A DNA stretch of 64,000 bases from Bacteroidales bacterium (lineage in GTDB: Bacteria > Bacteroidota > Bacteroidia > Bacteroidales > Paludibacteraceae), in NCBI GenBank assembly GCA_022783865.1, contig JALFYY010000024.1, positions 55,229-119,228 on the forward strand. Reading direction: 5' to 3'. The notes under the pieces were generated by a model, which made no database searches, was not told the DNA's origin, and saw only the letters and a list, made by a program, of their open reading frames with translations. Both the position numbers and the translations under genes were made by a program. Positions 19,897 through 29,528 of the stretch are shown in pieces (within the stretch, counting starts at the first letter, position 1; each line of letters opens with the position of its first letter).

Positions 19897-21129
19897 TCAA
19901 TAAAAGAATATATACCCTATACAGATGGCAGCGATGATACCGGCAAGGTCGGCAATGAGTCCGCATACAACGGCATAACGGCTTTCTTTGATACCCACAT
20001 AACCGAAATAGACCGCCAGAATATAGAAAGTAGTGTCGGTGGAAGCCTGCAGGATAGACACCAACCGCCCTACGAACGAATCGGCACCGTATTGCGTCAT
20101 TGCATCCACCATCAGTCCACGTGCACCGCTGCCGCTCAGCGGTTTCATCAATGCCGTAGGCAATGCCGGTACGAAATCGGTATTCAGTCCTATCCATCCG
20201 AAAAAGACCGCCAACGCACGAATAAGCAAATCCATCGCACCGGAAGCACGAAACATACCCACCGCCACAAGTATGGCTATGAGATAAGGTATAATGCCCA
20301 CCGCCGTCTTGAAACCGTCTTTGGCTCCATCGATAAAAGCATCGTACACATTGACTTTTTTGACCATCGCTGTAATGATGAAACAGCATATCACCGCCAA
20401 CAGAATGACACTGGAAAGGACCGACGACCACTTGACAAGTGTGGGCTCGGGCAAACGGTTTGCCACGTATAGCAATCCGCCCACTATCAAGGTCAGACAG
20501 ACAACGGTTCCCATAATGACTTTATCGAAGATATTGATACGTTGTGCAATACAAACAGAGACAAGTCCAGCCAAAGTGGAAAAATAGGTAGCCAGCATAA
20601 TAGGCAGAAAGACATCGGTCGGATTGGCTGCACCCAACTGAGCACGATAGACCATTACACTTACGGGGATGAGTGTCAATCCAGAAGTATTCAGTACCAG
20701 GAACATAATCATGGCATTCGATGCTTTCTCCTTATGGGGATTGATTTCCTGCAGTTCCTGCATGGCTTTGAGTCCCATAGGTGTAGCAGCGTTATCGAGT
20801 CCGAGCATATTGGCGGAGATATTCATAAACATGCTGCCGAAAGCGGGATGCCCTTTGGGTACTTCGGGGAAGATACGGCTAAAGAAAGGCGCTACTGCAC
20901 GTGAGAAACCCTGCACTATTCCACCCCGTTCGCCTATCTTCATGATACCCAACCACAAAGTAAGAACACCGGTAAGTCCGAGCGAAATCTCGAATCCAGT
21001 CTTGGCAGAAGAAAAAGTGGAGTTGAGTATCTGCGTGAAAATATCGGTCTGTCCGTATGCAAAGAATTGCACGCAGCCAACCGCCACCGCTACCAAAACA
21101 AGCCCTATCCAAATATAGTTGAGTACCAT
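19897..21129 (-). CDS. SpmA/SpmB-like (nucleoside-recognition/gate domain) fused membrane protein
   Basis: 410 aa; GDNAATPMGLKAMQELQ-like region (MLGLDNAATPMGLKAMQELQEINP) and a second gate half (PLSGSGARGLMVDAMTQYGADSFVGRLVSILQASTDTTFYILAVYFGYVGI). Confidence 0.85.
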   Translation of the reverse strand: MVLNYIWIGLVLVAVAVGCVQFFAYGQTDIFTQILNSTFSSAKTGFEISLGLTGVLTLWLGIMKIGERGGIVQGFSRAVAPFFSRIFPEVPKGHPAFGSMFMNISANMLGLDNAATPMGLKAMQELQEINPHKEKASNAMIMFLVLNTSGLTLIPVSVMVYRAQLGAANPTDVFLPIMLATYFSTLAGLVSVCIAQRINIFDKVIMGTVVCLTLIVGGLLYVANRLPEPTLVKWSSVLSSVILLAVICCFIITAMVKKVNVYDAFIDGAKDGFKTAVGIIPYLIAILVAVGMFRASGAMDLLIRALAVFFGWIGLNTDFVPALPTALMKPLSGSGARGLMVDAMTQYGADSFVGRLVSILQASTDTTFYILAVYFGYVGIKESRYAVVCGLIADLAGIIAAICIGYIFFY

Positions 21130-21226
21130 CGGGAGACAATCATCATACTAACATCGTGCAAAGATACTACTATTTTGCGGATATGCAAAACGGACAATCC
21201 AATATTTGATATCCAGCATTTGATAT

Positions 21227-23347
21227 TCAATATTGTGTTTTCTTAGTTTTGGCAGGCTGTTTAGGGAGAATACCCTGCTCAGCCATATAGCTGAAGACGG
21301 TTTGCAATATATCGTCGCCCCACAAGAGATATTTCTTGCTACCGAAACCCTTGATTTTCCGCAGTTCCTGCTTTGTCTGAGGCAAGCGGCCGGCTATATC
21401 CAGCAAAATAGCATTCGACGCCAATTGGAAAGCAGACAAACCGTAGTCGTCCGCCCTGAGTTTGCGCAACTGCCGCAAGGCTTTGAGCAAAAGCGGATGA
21501 GGGCAACCGGCAGTATTGAGCATCTGTTCGTTACCCCACGAAGAGAAGTGCACATCGGCAGGGTTGAATCCGGCACGCGCACGGAAATAGCAATCAATTG
21601 CCGGTTCAGCGGGAATGGCATTCATTATTATCCGTTTGCGTTCCAAATCTTGCAAGAACTCTTCTGCCAAAGCATCGAAGAAGCGTGCATCCGCCCTGTT
21701 GCCGGTAGTGACAGGCGCCTGCTGCCACCGGGTCAGGATATCCTGCAAGCGAGGCGAGAAATACTCGGCTGCAGCCTGTAAGCGTGTCTTCAGAAAAGCA
21801 TCGTCAGGCGCAGCGGCAGAGAGAATCTTGCGCAGTTGCTCCTGAAAGCGTCCGCCCACTCCGGTCAGGTTTTCCAACACGGGTTGCAATTGCAAAAGAA
21901 ACTGTGCAACAGCATCGGAATAGGACGGATGTTTGGCAACAAAAGTGCGCATCGCTGCTAATTGCTGCAAGGCAGGACGGAAATCGAAAAGCGAGCAACA
22001 GAGCGCAATCCAATAGTCTTTCGCCGCTCCCTGATAACGGTTCTGCACTTCGTCGATAGGCGGTTGGCTATCGGTAAACGCCAGTACAGCAGCATCGTTG
22101 GTAAGGGCGTTATCCGGTATAGGATTGAGCAGGACAATGCCCTCCAAGGTACGGCAACGGGACAAAGCGACATAGATTTGTCCGCAGGCAAAAGCATCCG
22201 CCGCATCAATTACGACATGGTCGAAAGTAAGCCCTTGCGCCTTGTGGATAGTGACAGCCCACGCCAAACGCAAAGGAAAGTGAGAGAAGGTGCCGACAAT
22301 TTCGGTTTTAATCTCATCCGACTCATTATCCGTGATATAACGTACATTTTCCCAAGTCATGGCAGGGACATCAATGGTTTCGCCATCGCCACAGTCAACC
22401 CAAACGTGTTCGTCTTCAAGTGTCGTAACAATGCCCAATTTGCCATTGTAGAACTGCTTTTCGGGACGGATATCATTACGGGTAAACATCACTCTTGCTC
22501 CCGCTTTGAGCGTGAGTTCCCTATCCATCGGATAAGCAGATTCGGGGAAAGTGCCCGTAACAACGGCTTTATAGGTATAAGACGGTTCGGCAATACGGTC
22601 CAATTCCCTCTGATTGACTTGGTCCACCTTGTAGTTGTGGGTGGAAAGGATGATATGGTAGTCGGTGTCATCGTTTTGAAAATCCTTCTGATAACAGGCA
22701 TTCAGCCGTTGCCGGTTCTCAGCAGTGAGACAATTGTTCCTCACCTGGTTGAGGATAGCAATAAAGTGCGAATCGTGCTGGCGGAAGATATGGTCAAACT
22801 CTATATAGACAGGGTTGAGGGTCTGCATAACCCGGCTTTGGAAGAAATAAGGACCGGCATAGTATTCGCGCAGCATTTGCCAATCATCGTCCCTCACTAC
22901 GGGCGAGAGCTGGAACAAGTCGCCGATAAACAGGACCTGTACACCGCCAAAGGGCAGATCGGGTTGGTGCTTGAAATGCCGTAGCACCGCATCGACAGTA
23001 TCGAGCAAATCGGAGCGCACCATACTGATTTCGTCAATGACAAGAAGTTCGAGATTATGAATCACCTTCCGTTTCTGTCCGCGCATCTGCATCTCCGCAA
23101 AAAGTGTCCGCCGGGCAGAGGGAGTGGGAAGAAAGACTTGCGGCGGGAGTTGGAAAAAGGAATGGATAGTGACTCCTTCAGCATTGATAGCCGCCACACC
23201 CGTAGGCGCTACCACCGCCATCCGCTTTGATGTCTGCATCTGCAGACTACGGAGAAAAGTGGTCTTTCCCGTACCGGCTTTTCCGGTAATGAAAAGGCAA
23301 CGGTTGGTATTGCGTATGTATTGCCCGGCTAACTGATAGGCGTCCAT
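21227..23347 (-). CDS. PIF1/RecD-like helicase with C-terminal HRDC-like domain
   Basis: 706 aa; Walker A ITGKAGTGKTTFLRSL, VVAPTGVAAINAEGVTIHSFFQLP, LLVIDEISMVRSDLLD, LAWAVTIHKAQGLTFDHVVID. Confidence 0.9.
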   Translation of the reverse strand: MDAYQLAGQYIRNTNRCLFITGKAGTGKTTFLRSLQMQTSKRMAVVAPTGVAAINAEGVTIHSFFQLPPQVFLPTPSARRTLFAEMQMRGQKRKVIHNLELLVIDEISMVRSDLLDTVDAVLRHFKHQPDLPFGGVQVLFIGDLFQLSPVVRDDDWQMLREYYAGPYFFQSRVMQTLNPVYIEFDHIFRQHDSHFIAILNQVRNNCLTAENRQRLNACYQKDFQNDDTDYHIILSTHNYKVDQVNQRELDRIAEPSYTYKAVVTGTFPESAYPMDRELTLKAGARVMFTRNDIRPEKQFYNGKLGIVTTLEDEHVWVDCGDGETIDVPAMTWENVRYITDNESDEIKTEIVGTFSHFPLRLAWAVTIHKAQGLTFDHVVIDAADAFACGQIYVALSRCRTLEGIVLLNPIPDNALTNDAAVLAFTDSQPPIDEVQNRYQGAAKDYWIALCCSLFDFRPALQQLAAMRTFVAKHPSYSDAVAQFLLQLQPVLENLTGVGGRFQEQLRKILSAAAPDDAFLKTRLQAAAEYFSPRLQDILTRWQQAPVTTGNRADARFFDALAEEFLQDLERKRIIMNAIPAEPAIDCYFRARAGFNPADVHFSSWGNEQMLNTAGCPHPLLLKALRQLRKLRADDYGLSAFQLASNAILLDIAGRLPQTKQELRKIKGFGSKKYLLWGDDILQTVFSYMAEQGILPKQPAKTKKTQY

Positions 23348-23446
23348 AAACAGTTAATAGTTAATAATTAATAGTTAATATTGCATTAACGAGTGATGTA
23401 CGACAAATATTAATATTTATAATAGACAAAGTAGATTCCGTTGTTA

Positions 23447-23490
23447 TATCCATATAGTATCCCTAAAGTATCCCTAAGGTATCCCTAAAG
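23447..23490 (+). repeat. 11-bp tandem repeat, unit TATCCCTAAAG (4 units), then GAAACC
   Basis: tatccatatag|tatccctaaag|tatccctaagg|tatccctaaag. Confidence 0.9.
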
Positions 23491-23563
23491 GAAACCTTAA
23501 CATACAGTGGCTACCTGAAAGCTACATAGGATTAAGATATATTAACAATTATAGTCAACCACA

Positions 23564-25006
23564 CTATTTGTCCTTTTTGCGCTTGGGGGTTTTGGCTTTG
23601 TTGTCCGCCGGGACAGATTGCTCATCGGGGACTTGCCAGCCGCCACCGAGACTCTTATAGAGTTGCACAACCGCCAACAGTTCGTCGCGTATGGCATTGC
23701 TCAGTCCGATCTGCGCATCGAAATAACCACGCTGGGCATCCAGAACATCCATGTAGTTGATTACCCCGTTGATATACTGCAACTGCGCCAAGTCAAGATA
23801 GCTCCGTGCAGAGTTCTCCAAGCTGACACGCATCTCATATATTTCCTGCATCTTATTGTAGTTGACAATGGCGTTGTGGGTCTCCTTGAAGGCATTGAGC
23901 ACCGCTTTTTCGTAGGCATACGTCTCGGCTTCGTAGGCAGCTTTCGAGGCTTTCCAAGCTGCACGGAGTTTGCCCCAGTTGAAGATAGGGGTCAGCAGCG
24001 AGGCAGCCACCGTTTCGTAGGGCGAACGGAAGAAAGCCGCCATATCGAGGGTTTCGACACCTGCACCCGCCGTGAGCCGAATGCGCGGGAACATATCGGT
24101 GTATGCCACCCCCATCTGCGCATGGATTGCAACAAGGCGTTGCTCCGCCTGACGGATATCGGGACGGCGTTCGAGCAAATCAGAGGGCAAACCTACAGGG
24201 AGGTTGTCGGGCAAAGTGAAGTCGGTGAGCAGTTTGCCCCGTTCAACCGCCCGGGGATAGTCACCCGTAAGGAAAGCTATATCGCTCTCTTTGAGAGCAA
24301 TACGCCGTTCGAGGTCCGGCACCAGCGCCGCCGTGCGTGCATGCTCGACCACTGCCTGACGATAGGAGGTTTCGGATGTGAGTCCGCCTTCGAAACGTAT
24401 CTTTGCCAGTTGCAAGCCCTCTTCACGGGCTTTGAGCGTTTGCCGGACAATCTCAAGTTCGGTATCAAGTGCCACGAGCTCGTAGTAGGCTTGCGCCACC
24501 TCGGAAACGATGGTCATCTGCAAGGCACGCTGCGCTTCGACCGTCTGCAAGTACTGTGCGACGCTCGCCGTTCTGCCCCACCTGAGATTGCCCCAGAGGT
24601 CAATCTCCCACGAGAAGAGGAGTTGGACATCGAAAGTATTGACGGCTTTGAGGGCATCGCCGCCATGGTTTTCGCGCTCGTAGTTATCGTTGACCCTGCC
24701 ACTGATATTCGGAATCAAAGCCGCCGTGGAAATGCGTTTGCGCTCTGCCATTTCACGGATTCGGGCTGAGGCTATGAGCATGTCTTTGTTGTAGTCCAAC
24801 GCTTGATTGATAATCTGCATTAGGGACGAGTCGGCATATACCTGCCACCACTGCATGTCGCCCATACTCACAGAGTCCTGCCCCGCTATGATGCTGTCAG
24901 GCAGTTGCAAGTCGGGACGGGCATAAGGTTTACCCACCTTGCACGAGGAGAGCCCCACGAAGCCAATCAGGAGCAACAAACAGATATACAGGTATTTCGT
25001 TTTCAT
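23564..25006 (-). CDS. RND efflux outer-membrane lipoprotein (OprM/TolC-like)
   Basis: 480 aa; lipobox VGLSSCKVGKPYARPDLQLP, ERRPDIRQAEQRLVAIHAQMGVAYTDMFPRI; overlaps the permease stop by 4 nt. Confidence 0.94.
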   Translation of the reverse strand: MKTKYLYICLLLLIGFVGLSSCKVGKPYARPDLQLPDSIIAGQDSVSMGDMQWWQVYADSSLMQIINQALDYNKDMLIASARIREMAERKRISTAALIPNISGRVNDNYERENHGGDALKAVNTFDVQLLFSWEIDLWGNLRWGRTASVAQYLQTVEAQRALQMTIVSEVAQAYYELVALDTELEIVRQTLKAREEGLQLAKIRFEGGLTSETSYRQAVVEHARTAALVPDLERRIALKESDIAFLTGDYPRAVERGKLLTDFTLPDNLPVGLPSDLLERRPDIRQAEQRLVAIHAQMGVAYTDMFPRIRLTAGAGVETLDMAAFFRSPYETVAASLLTPIFNWGKLRAAWKASKAAYEAETYAYEKAVLNAFKETHNAIVNYNKMQEIYEMRVSLENSARSYLDLAQLQYINGVINYMDVLDAQRGYFDAQIGLSNAIRDELLAVVQLYKSLGGGWQVPDEQSVPADNKAKTPKRKKDK

Positions 25007-28000
25007 GACTGTTTCTTATTCAACTTGTTGACAAGCGGCATTTGCCTGAGCATCTGTTTGGGAGAACGCAAGCGGGCTGTCAGTTTATAGACCCAAACGA
25101 AGAAGAAAGGCACCAAGATGATGCCAAAGACGATGGCGAAAATCATACCGAAGAACACACCTACACCGATGGCTTGCCTGCTGGCAGAGCCCGGTCCGCT
25201 TGCCAAAACCATCGGCAACATGCCCAAGACGAACGCCAAAGAGGTCATAAGAATCGGGCGGAAACGCAAGCGAGCCGCTTCGGTCGCCGCATGAACAAGG
25301 TTATCGCCCGCATCGACACGGACCTTGGCGAACTCCACAATCAGTATGGCATTCTTAGCCGCCAAGCCCATGAGCATGACGAGTCCGATTTGGAAATAAG
25401 CATTGTTTTCGAGCCCACAGACAAGTATGCCCAAGTAAGCTCCGAGCACCGCAACCGGCAACGAAAGCAATACCGCAACGGGCAACGTCCAACTCTCGTA
25501 TTGCGCCGCCAAGAAGAGGAAAACGAAAAGGAAGACGAGCCCGAGGACGAGCCCCGTTTGCCCACCTGCCTGCTTTTCCTGGAAGGAGAGTCCGCTCCAT
25601 TCGAGACTGATATTGTCGGGCAGGCGGTCTGCTACTATTTGTTCCATAATCTGCATTGCCTGACCTGAACTATAGCCCTGCGCCGCCGCTCCACGGATAA
25701 CCGACGAAGTGAACATGTTGAAACGCTTGATACTGCCCGGTCCGGTGGTATAGGCGGCATTGCCCAAAGCGGTGAGCGGCACCATCGTACCATCGGAGGA
25801 ACGGACAAAGTAGAGGTTGATATTCTCCTTGTGTTCACGATAGGGACTATCGGCTTGAATATAAACACGATAGATACGGTTGAACATATTGAAGTCGTTC
25901 ACATAGACGGAACCTGTATAGGCTTTCATGGTAGAGAACACGTCCGCCATAGGTATGCCGAGCATCTTTACACGGTCGCGGTCCACATCGAAATAGAGCT
26001 GGGGTATGTCGGCTTGCAGAGAGGAGGACAATCCTGCCAGCTCTTTGTGCTGCGAAGCATAGAAAAGGAGCGTGTCGGTGGCTTGTACAAGGTCGTCGAA
26101 AGTGGCATCACCACGGGCTTGAAGCTGCAATTCGAAACCGCCCGAGGAGCCCAAACCGGGAATAACAGGCGGCGTAGAGAGATAGACACGGCATTCGGGA
26201 TAGAGGTCGAATTCCCGGCGGACATCTGCCATAATAGCGTCGATGGTAGTCTGTTTGCGCTCTTCCCATGGCTTGAGAATAACCGTCAGTTCGGCACGCG
26301 CCTGATTGCTGCCCACACGGGGACTGCTACCCGTAACATTCTGCACATATTCGACATAGGGGTTCTGCATCAAATAGCCGACAGCCCTGTCGGTGACCAA
26401 TCGGGTGCGCTCAAGTGTCGCCCCTTCCGGCAGTTCGAGCTCGACCTTGAAGTAGCCTTGATCCTCCATGGGCAAGAAGCCCGAAGGCATGAAACGGTTC
26501 AGCAGGAAGACAGCCACGAGCATTATTCCGAAAGCCGCCATAACACGACGGGGCTGACGGATAACCCGCGCAATGATATCCACATAGCGGCTATTGCCTT
26601 TTGCCACCCACCCGTTGATTTTGCGGAAGACAATGTTCTTCGGTTCACCGCTGTTCGGGCGCAAGATGATGGCACAAAGAGCAGGACTCAACGTGAGTGC
26701 TACAACGGTAGAGATGAGTACCGAAACGGCAATGGTGATAGTGAATTGACGATAGAGCAATCCGGTGATACCGCTCAGAAAACTGACCGGCACAAATACG
26801 GCACAGAGCACCAAAGAGGTAGCAATAATAGCACCCGTGAGATTACCCATTGCTTTTTTGGTTGCCTCGTAGGGCGACAGATGCTCCGTCTCCATAATCT
26901 GTTCGACGGCTTCCACCACAACTATCGCATCGTCCACCACAATACCGATGGCAAGCACTAATCCCAAAAGGGTCAGTATGTTCAATGAGAAACCGAAGAC
27001 GAGCATAAAGCCGAAAGTGCCAATCAACGAGATGGGCACCGCTATCATTGGTATAAGCGTTGCACGCCAACTTTGCAGCGACAGGAACACCACCAAAACC
27101 ACCAAAAGCAGGGCTTCGAAAAGAGTCTTATAGACCTCGTGGATTGACTCCGAGATATAAGTGGTCATGTCGAACGGTATCTCATAATGCAGTCCCTCGG
27201 GGAAATTACGGCTGATTTCTTCCATTGCCTGCTTGACATCTTTCGCCACTTGGATAGCATTGGCACCCGGCAATGTATAGATGCCCAATACGGCCGCATT
27301 CCCGCCATTCAGTCCGCTTTCGGTATTATACGAAGCCGCCTCCAACGACACTCTTGCCACGTCTTTCAAACGAATGATAGAGCCATTGGTATTGGCACGG
27401 ATAACGATGTCCTCGAACTGGTTGACCGACGAGAGACGGCCTTGTGCGGTAATAGGAATGGTGATGTCAACCGACTGAACAGGTTGCTGCCCCATGACGC
27501 CGGCTGCCGATTCGCGGTTCTGGTCCTTCAAGGCATTCTGTACGTCCTGCACGGTAATGCCGAAGTTGGCCATCTTGTCGGGCTGCACCCAGATCTGCAT
27601 AGCGTAGTAGCGACTACCGATATTGGACACACGCCCTACGCCGGGGATACGCCGCAAGACATCCAACACATTGATGGTGGCAAAGTTACTGAGATATATC
27701 TCATCGAACTTCGCATCGGAAGACATAAGGCAAAGCGTCATCAACTGACTTGAAGCCTGCTTGGAAACGGAAAGTCCGTTTTGCACCACCTCCACCGGCA
27801 GACGGCTTTCCGCCAGTTTTACACGGTTCTGTATTTCAACCGCCGCCAAGTCAGGGTCGGTGGAAATATCGAAAGTAACCGTAGCCGTGAAGCCGCCCGA
27901 ATTGGAACTGCTCGACTCCATATAGAGCATACCGGGCGTGCCGTTGAGTTCCTGCTCGATGGGCGTTGCCACAGCCTGCGATACGGTAAGCGCACTGGCT

Positions 28001-28155
28001 CCGGGATAGGAGGCACTGATTTGCACAACAGGCGGCGTAATCTGCGGATACTGGTCGATAGGCAACATCGTCAGCCCGATGATACCTACCAGCACAATCA
28101 GTATCGACAAGACAGAAGAAAAGACCGGTCTATCTATAAAGAAATTGACTTTCAT
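25003..28155 (-). CDS. RND efflux permease, HAE1 family (AcrB-like)
   Basis: 1050 aa; MKVNFFIDRPVFSSVLSILIVLVGIIGLTMLPIDQYPQITPPVVQISASYPGA.., GIVVDDAIVVVEAVEQ.. Confidence 0.97.
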   Translation of the reverse strand: MKVNFFIDRPVFSSVLSILIVLVGIIGLTMLPIDQYPQITPPVVQISASYPGASALTVSQAVATPIEQELNGTPGMLYMESSSSNSGGFTATVTFDISTDPDLAAVEIQNRVKLAESRLPVEVVQNGLSVSKQASSQLMTLCLMSSDAKFDEIYLSNFATINVLDVLRRIPGVGRVSNIGSRYYAMQIWVQPDKMANFGITVQDVQNALKDQNRESAAGVMGQQPVQSVDITIPITAQGRLSSVNQFEDIVIRANTNGSIIRLKDVARVSLEAASYNTESGLNGGNAAVLGIYTLPGANAIQVAKDVKQAMEEISRNFPEGLHYEIPFDMTTYISESIHEVYKTLFEALLLVVLVVFLSLQSWRATLIPMIAVPISLIGTFGFMLVFGFSLNILTLLGLVLAIGIVVDDAIVVVEAVEQIMETEHLSPYEATKKAMGNLTGAIIATSLVLCAVFVPVSFLSGITGLLYRQFTITIAVSVLISTVVALTLSPALCAIILRPNSGEPKNIVFRKINGWVAKGNSRYVDIIARVIRQPRRVMAAFGIMLVAVFLLNRFMPSGFLPMEDQGYFKVELELPEGATLERTRLVTDRAVGYLMQNPYVEYVQNVTGSSPRVGSNQARAELTVILKPWEERKQTTIDAIMADVRREFDLYPECRVYLSTPPVIPGLGSSGGFELQLQARGDATFDDLVQATDTLLFYASQHKELAGLSSSLQADIPQLYFDVDRDRVKMLGIPMADVFSTMKAYTGSVYVNDFNMFNRIYRVYIQADSPYREHKENINLYFVRSSDGTMVPLTALGNAAYTTGPGSIKRFNMFTSSVIRGAAAQGYSSGQAMQIMEQIVADRLPDNISLEWSGLSFQEKQAGGQTGLVLGLVFLFVFLFLAAQYESWTLPVAVLLSLPVAVLGAYLGILVCGLENNAYFQIGLVMLMGLAAKNAILIVEFAKVRVDAGDNLVHAATEAARLRFRPILMTSLAFVLGMLPMVLASGPGSASRQAIGVGVFFGMIFAIVFGIILVPFFFVWVYKLTARLRSPKQMLRQMPLVNKLNKKQS

Positions 28156-29397
28156 TTACTCTTCCTCCACCTGCTTCTGCCCGGCTTCTGCAGCCAGCAT
28201 TTCCCAGTAACGCTGCATATCGATAGGGCGCACTTTCTGCCCCACATTCAGCTTATGAAAGCCTTCGACAATGATTTTCTCGCCTGCCAACAAACCACGT
28301 TCCACTACCACATTGTTCCCTACATCGGGACCCAACTCGATGAAGCGCCGTTCGGCTGTAGAGTCACGCCGCATGGTATAGATATAGGCACCGCCCTTTT
28401 CGATGGTCACGGCACGCATAGGTATTACAACAGCGTTCTGACGCACGTCCAGCAACAGACGCACTTTGGTAAACTGCCCCGGCAAAAGAACCTGGTGAGG
28501 ATTGGGCATCTCAGCACGTACCGAGAAAGTACCCGTCTTGGGATCGACCTGCGGCTCGGCAAAATCGACATACCCCTTGTACGGATAAATGGTGTTATCC
28601 GCCAAAGTGATAGTTATATTGGGTTGCCACGAACGGGTGGAGTCTTGCTGTCCGAGATTGACATTGCGCTCTTTGCTGCGCAAATAGTCCAAAGCGGTCA
28701 TACTGAAATCAACCAAAACCGTATCACGCTTCACCACCGTTGCCAGCAAGGATTTGCTTCCGGGAGCAACCAAAGTTCCCAAATCGACATTGCGCTCACT
28801 GATATAGCCCGAGATAGGTGCCGTAACCGAAGTGTATCCCAACTCCAATTCGGCTTGTGCCAAATCGGACTGGCTCATTCCTACCGTGGCGAGTGCGCTC
28901 TCGTAGGCAGCTTGGGCATTATCCAAGTCCAACTGACTGGCGGCATTGCGCTCGTACAACGGACGGATACGCTCCAAGTCGCGCTGTGCTTTCAGGGCTT
29001 GCGCCTCATCTTTTTTGAGTTGTGCCCGAGCCTTGTCCACTTGGGCTTTGTATTGGTCACGATTGATAACGAAAAGCAATTGGTTCTTGCGCACATACGT
29101 GCCTTCGGCAAAGAACATCTGTTCCAAATAGCCTTCGACACGGGCATGCACTTCCACCGATTGCTGCGCACGAATGCGGCCCACATATTCGCCATACAAC
29201 TCCACATCGTCGGTCAAGACAGTCTGTGCCACCACTACGGGATAGAATGGTTCCACTCGCTTCGGCCGCACCAATAACCATATCAACACACCCAGCAAAA
29301 CCGCTGCTACGCAACCAATGACAATCCACCACTGCCTGGTAATCTTATGAGTCAAGTTCTTAAAAAACGTATTCATAGCAACATTGATTTCTAACAC
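28156..29397 (-). CDS. RND efflux periplasmic adaptor (AcrA/MFP-like)
   Basis: 413 aa; N-terminal TM, VEVHARVEGYLEQMFFAEGTYVRKNQLLFVID-type lipoyl half, ISGYISERNVDLGTLV. Confidence 0.95.
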   Translation of the reverse strand: MLEINVAMNTFFKNLTHKITRQWWIVIGCVAAVLLGVLIWLLVRPKRVEPFYPVVVAQTVLTDDVELYGEYVGRIRAQQSVEVHARVEGYLEQMFFAEGTYVRKNQLLFVINRDQYKAQVDKARAQLKKDEAQALKAQRDLERIRPLYERNAASQLDLDNAQAAYESALATVGMSQSDLAQAELELGYTSVTAPISGYISERNVDLGTLVAPGSKSLLATVVKRDTVLVDFSMTALDYLRSKERNVNLGQQDSTRSWQPNITITLADNTIYPYKGYVDFAEPQVDPKTGTFSVRAEMPNPHQVLLPGQFTKVRLLLDVRQNAVVIPMRAVTIEKGGAYIYTMRRDSTAERRFIELGPDVGNNVVVERGLLAGEKIIVEGFHKLNVGQKVRPIDMQRYWEMLAAEAGQKQVEEE

Positions 29398-29411
29398 AAT
29401 CTATTAATGTG

Positions 29412-29441
29412 CAAAGATACTATATTTTGCAAAACAACAAA
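29412..29441 (-). promoter_or_regulatory. Possible promoter of the efflux operon
   Basis: Minus strand TTTG-N18-TATCTTTG just upstream of the adaptor gene. Confidence 0.4.
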
Positions 29442-29528
29442 TACCGGCAAGTTTCTGCATATTAGTCCCCCGCTCTGCCATGCTATCCGGCATCCAAGCA
29501 CTATCACCGCTTTTCTTCCTTCGTATCC

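Noticed and set aside
23564-29397. Efflux operon as a novel system
   Set aside because: Standard adaptor-permease-outer-membrane RND gene order; no unusual added component.
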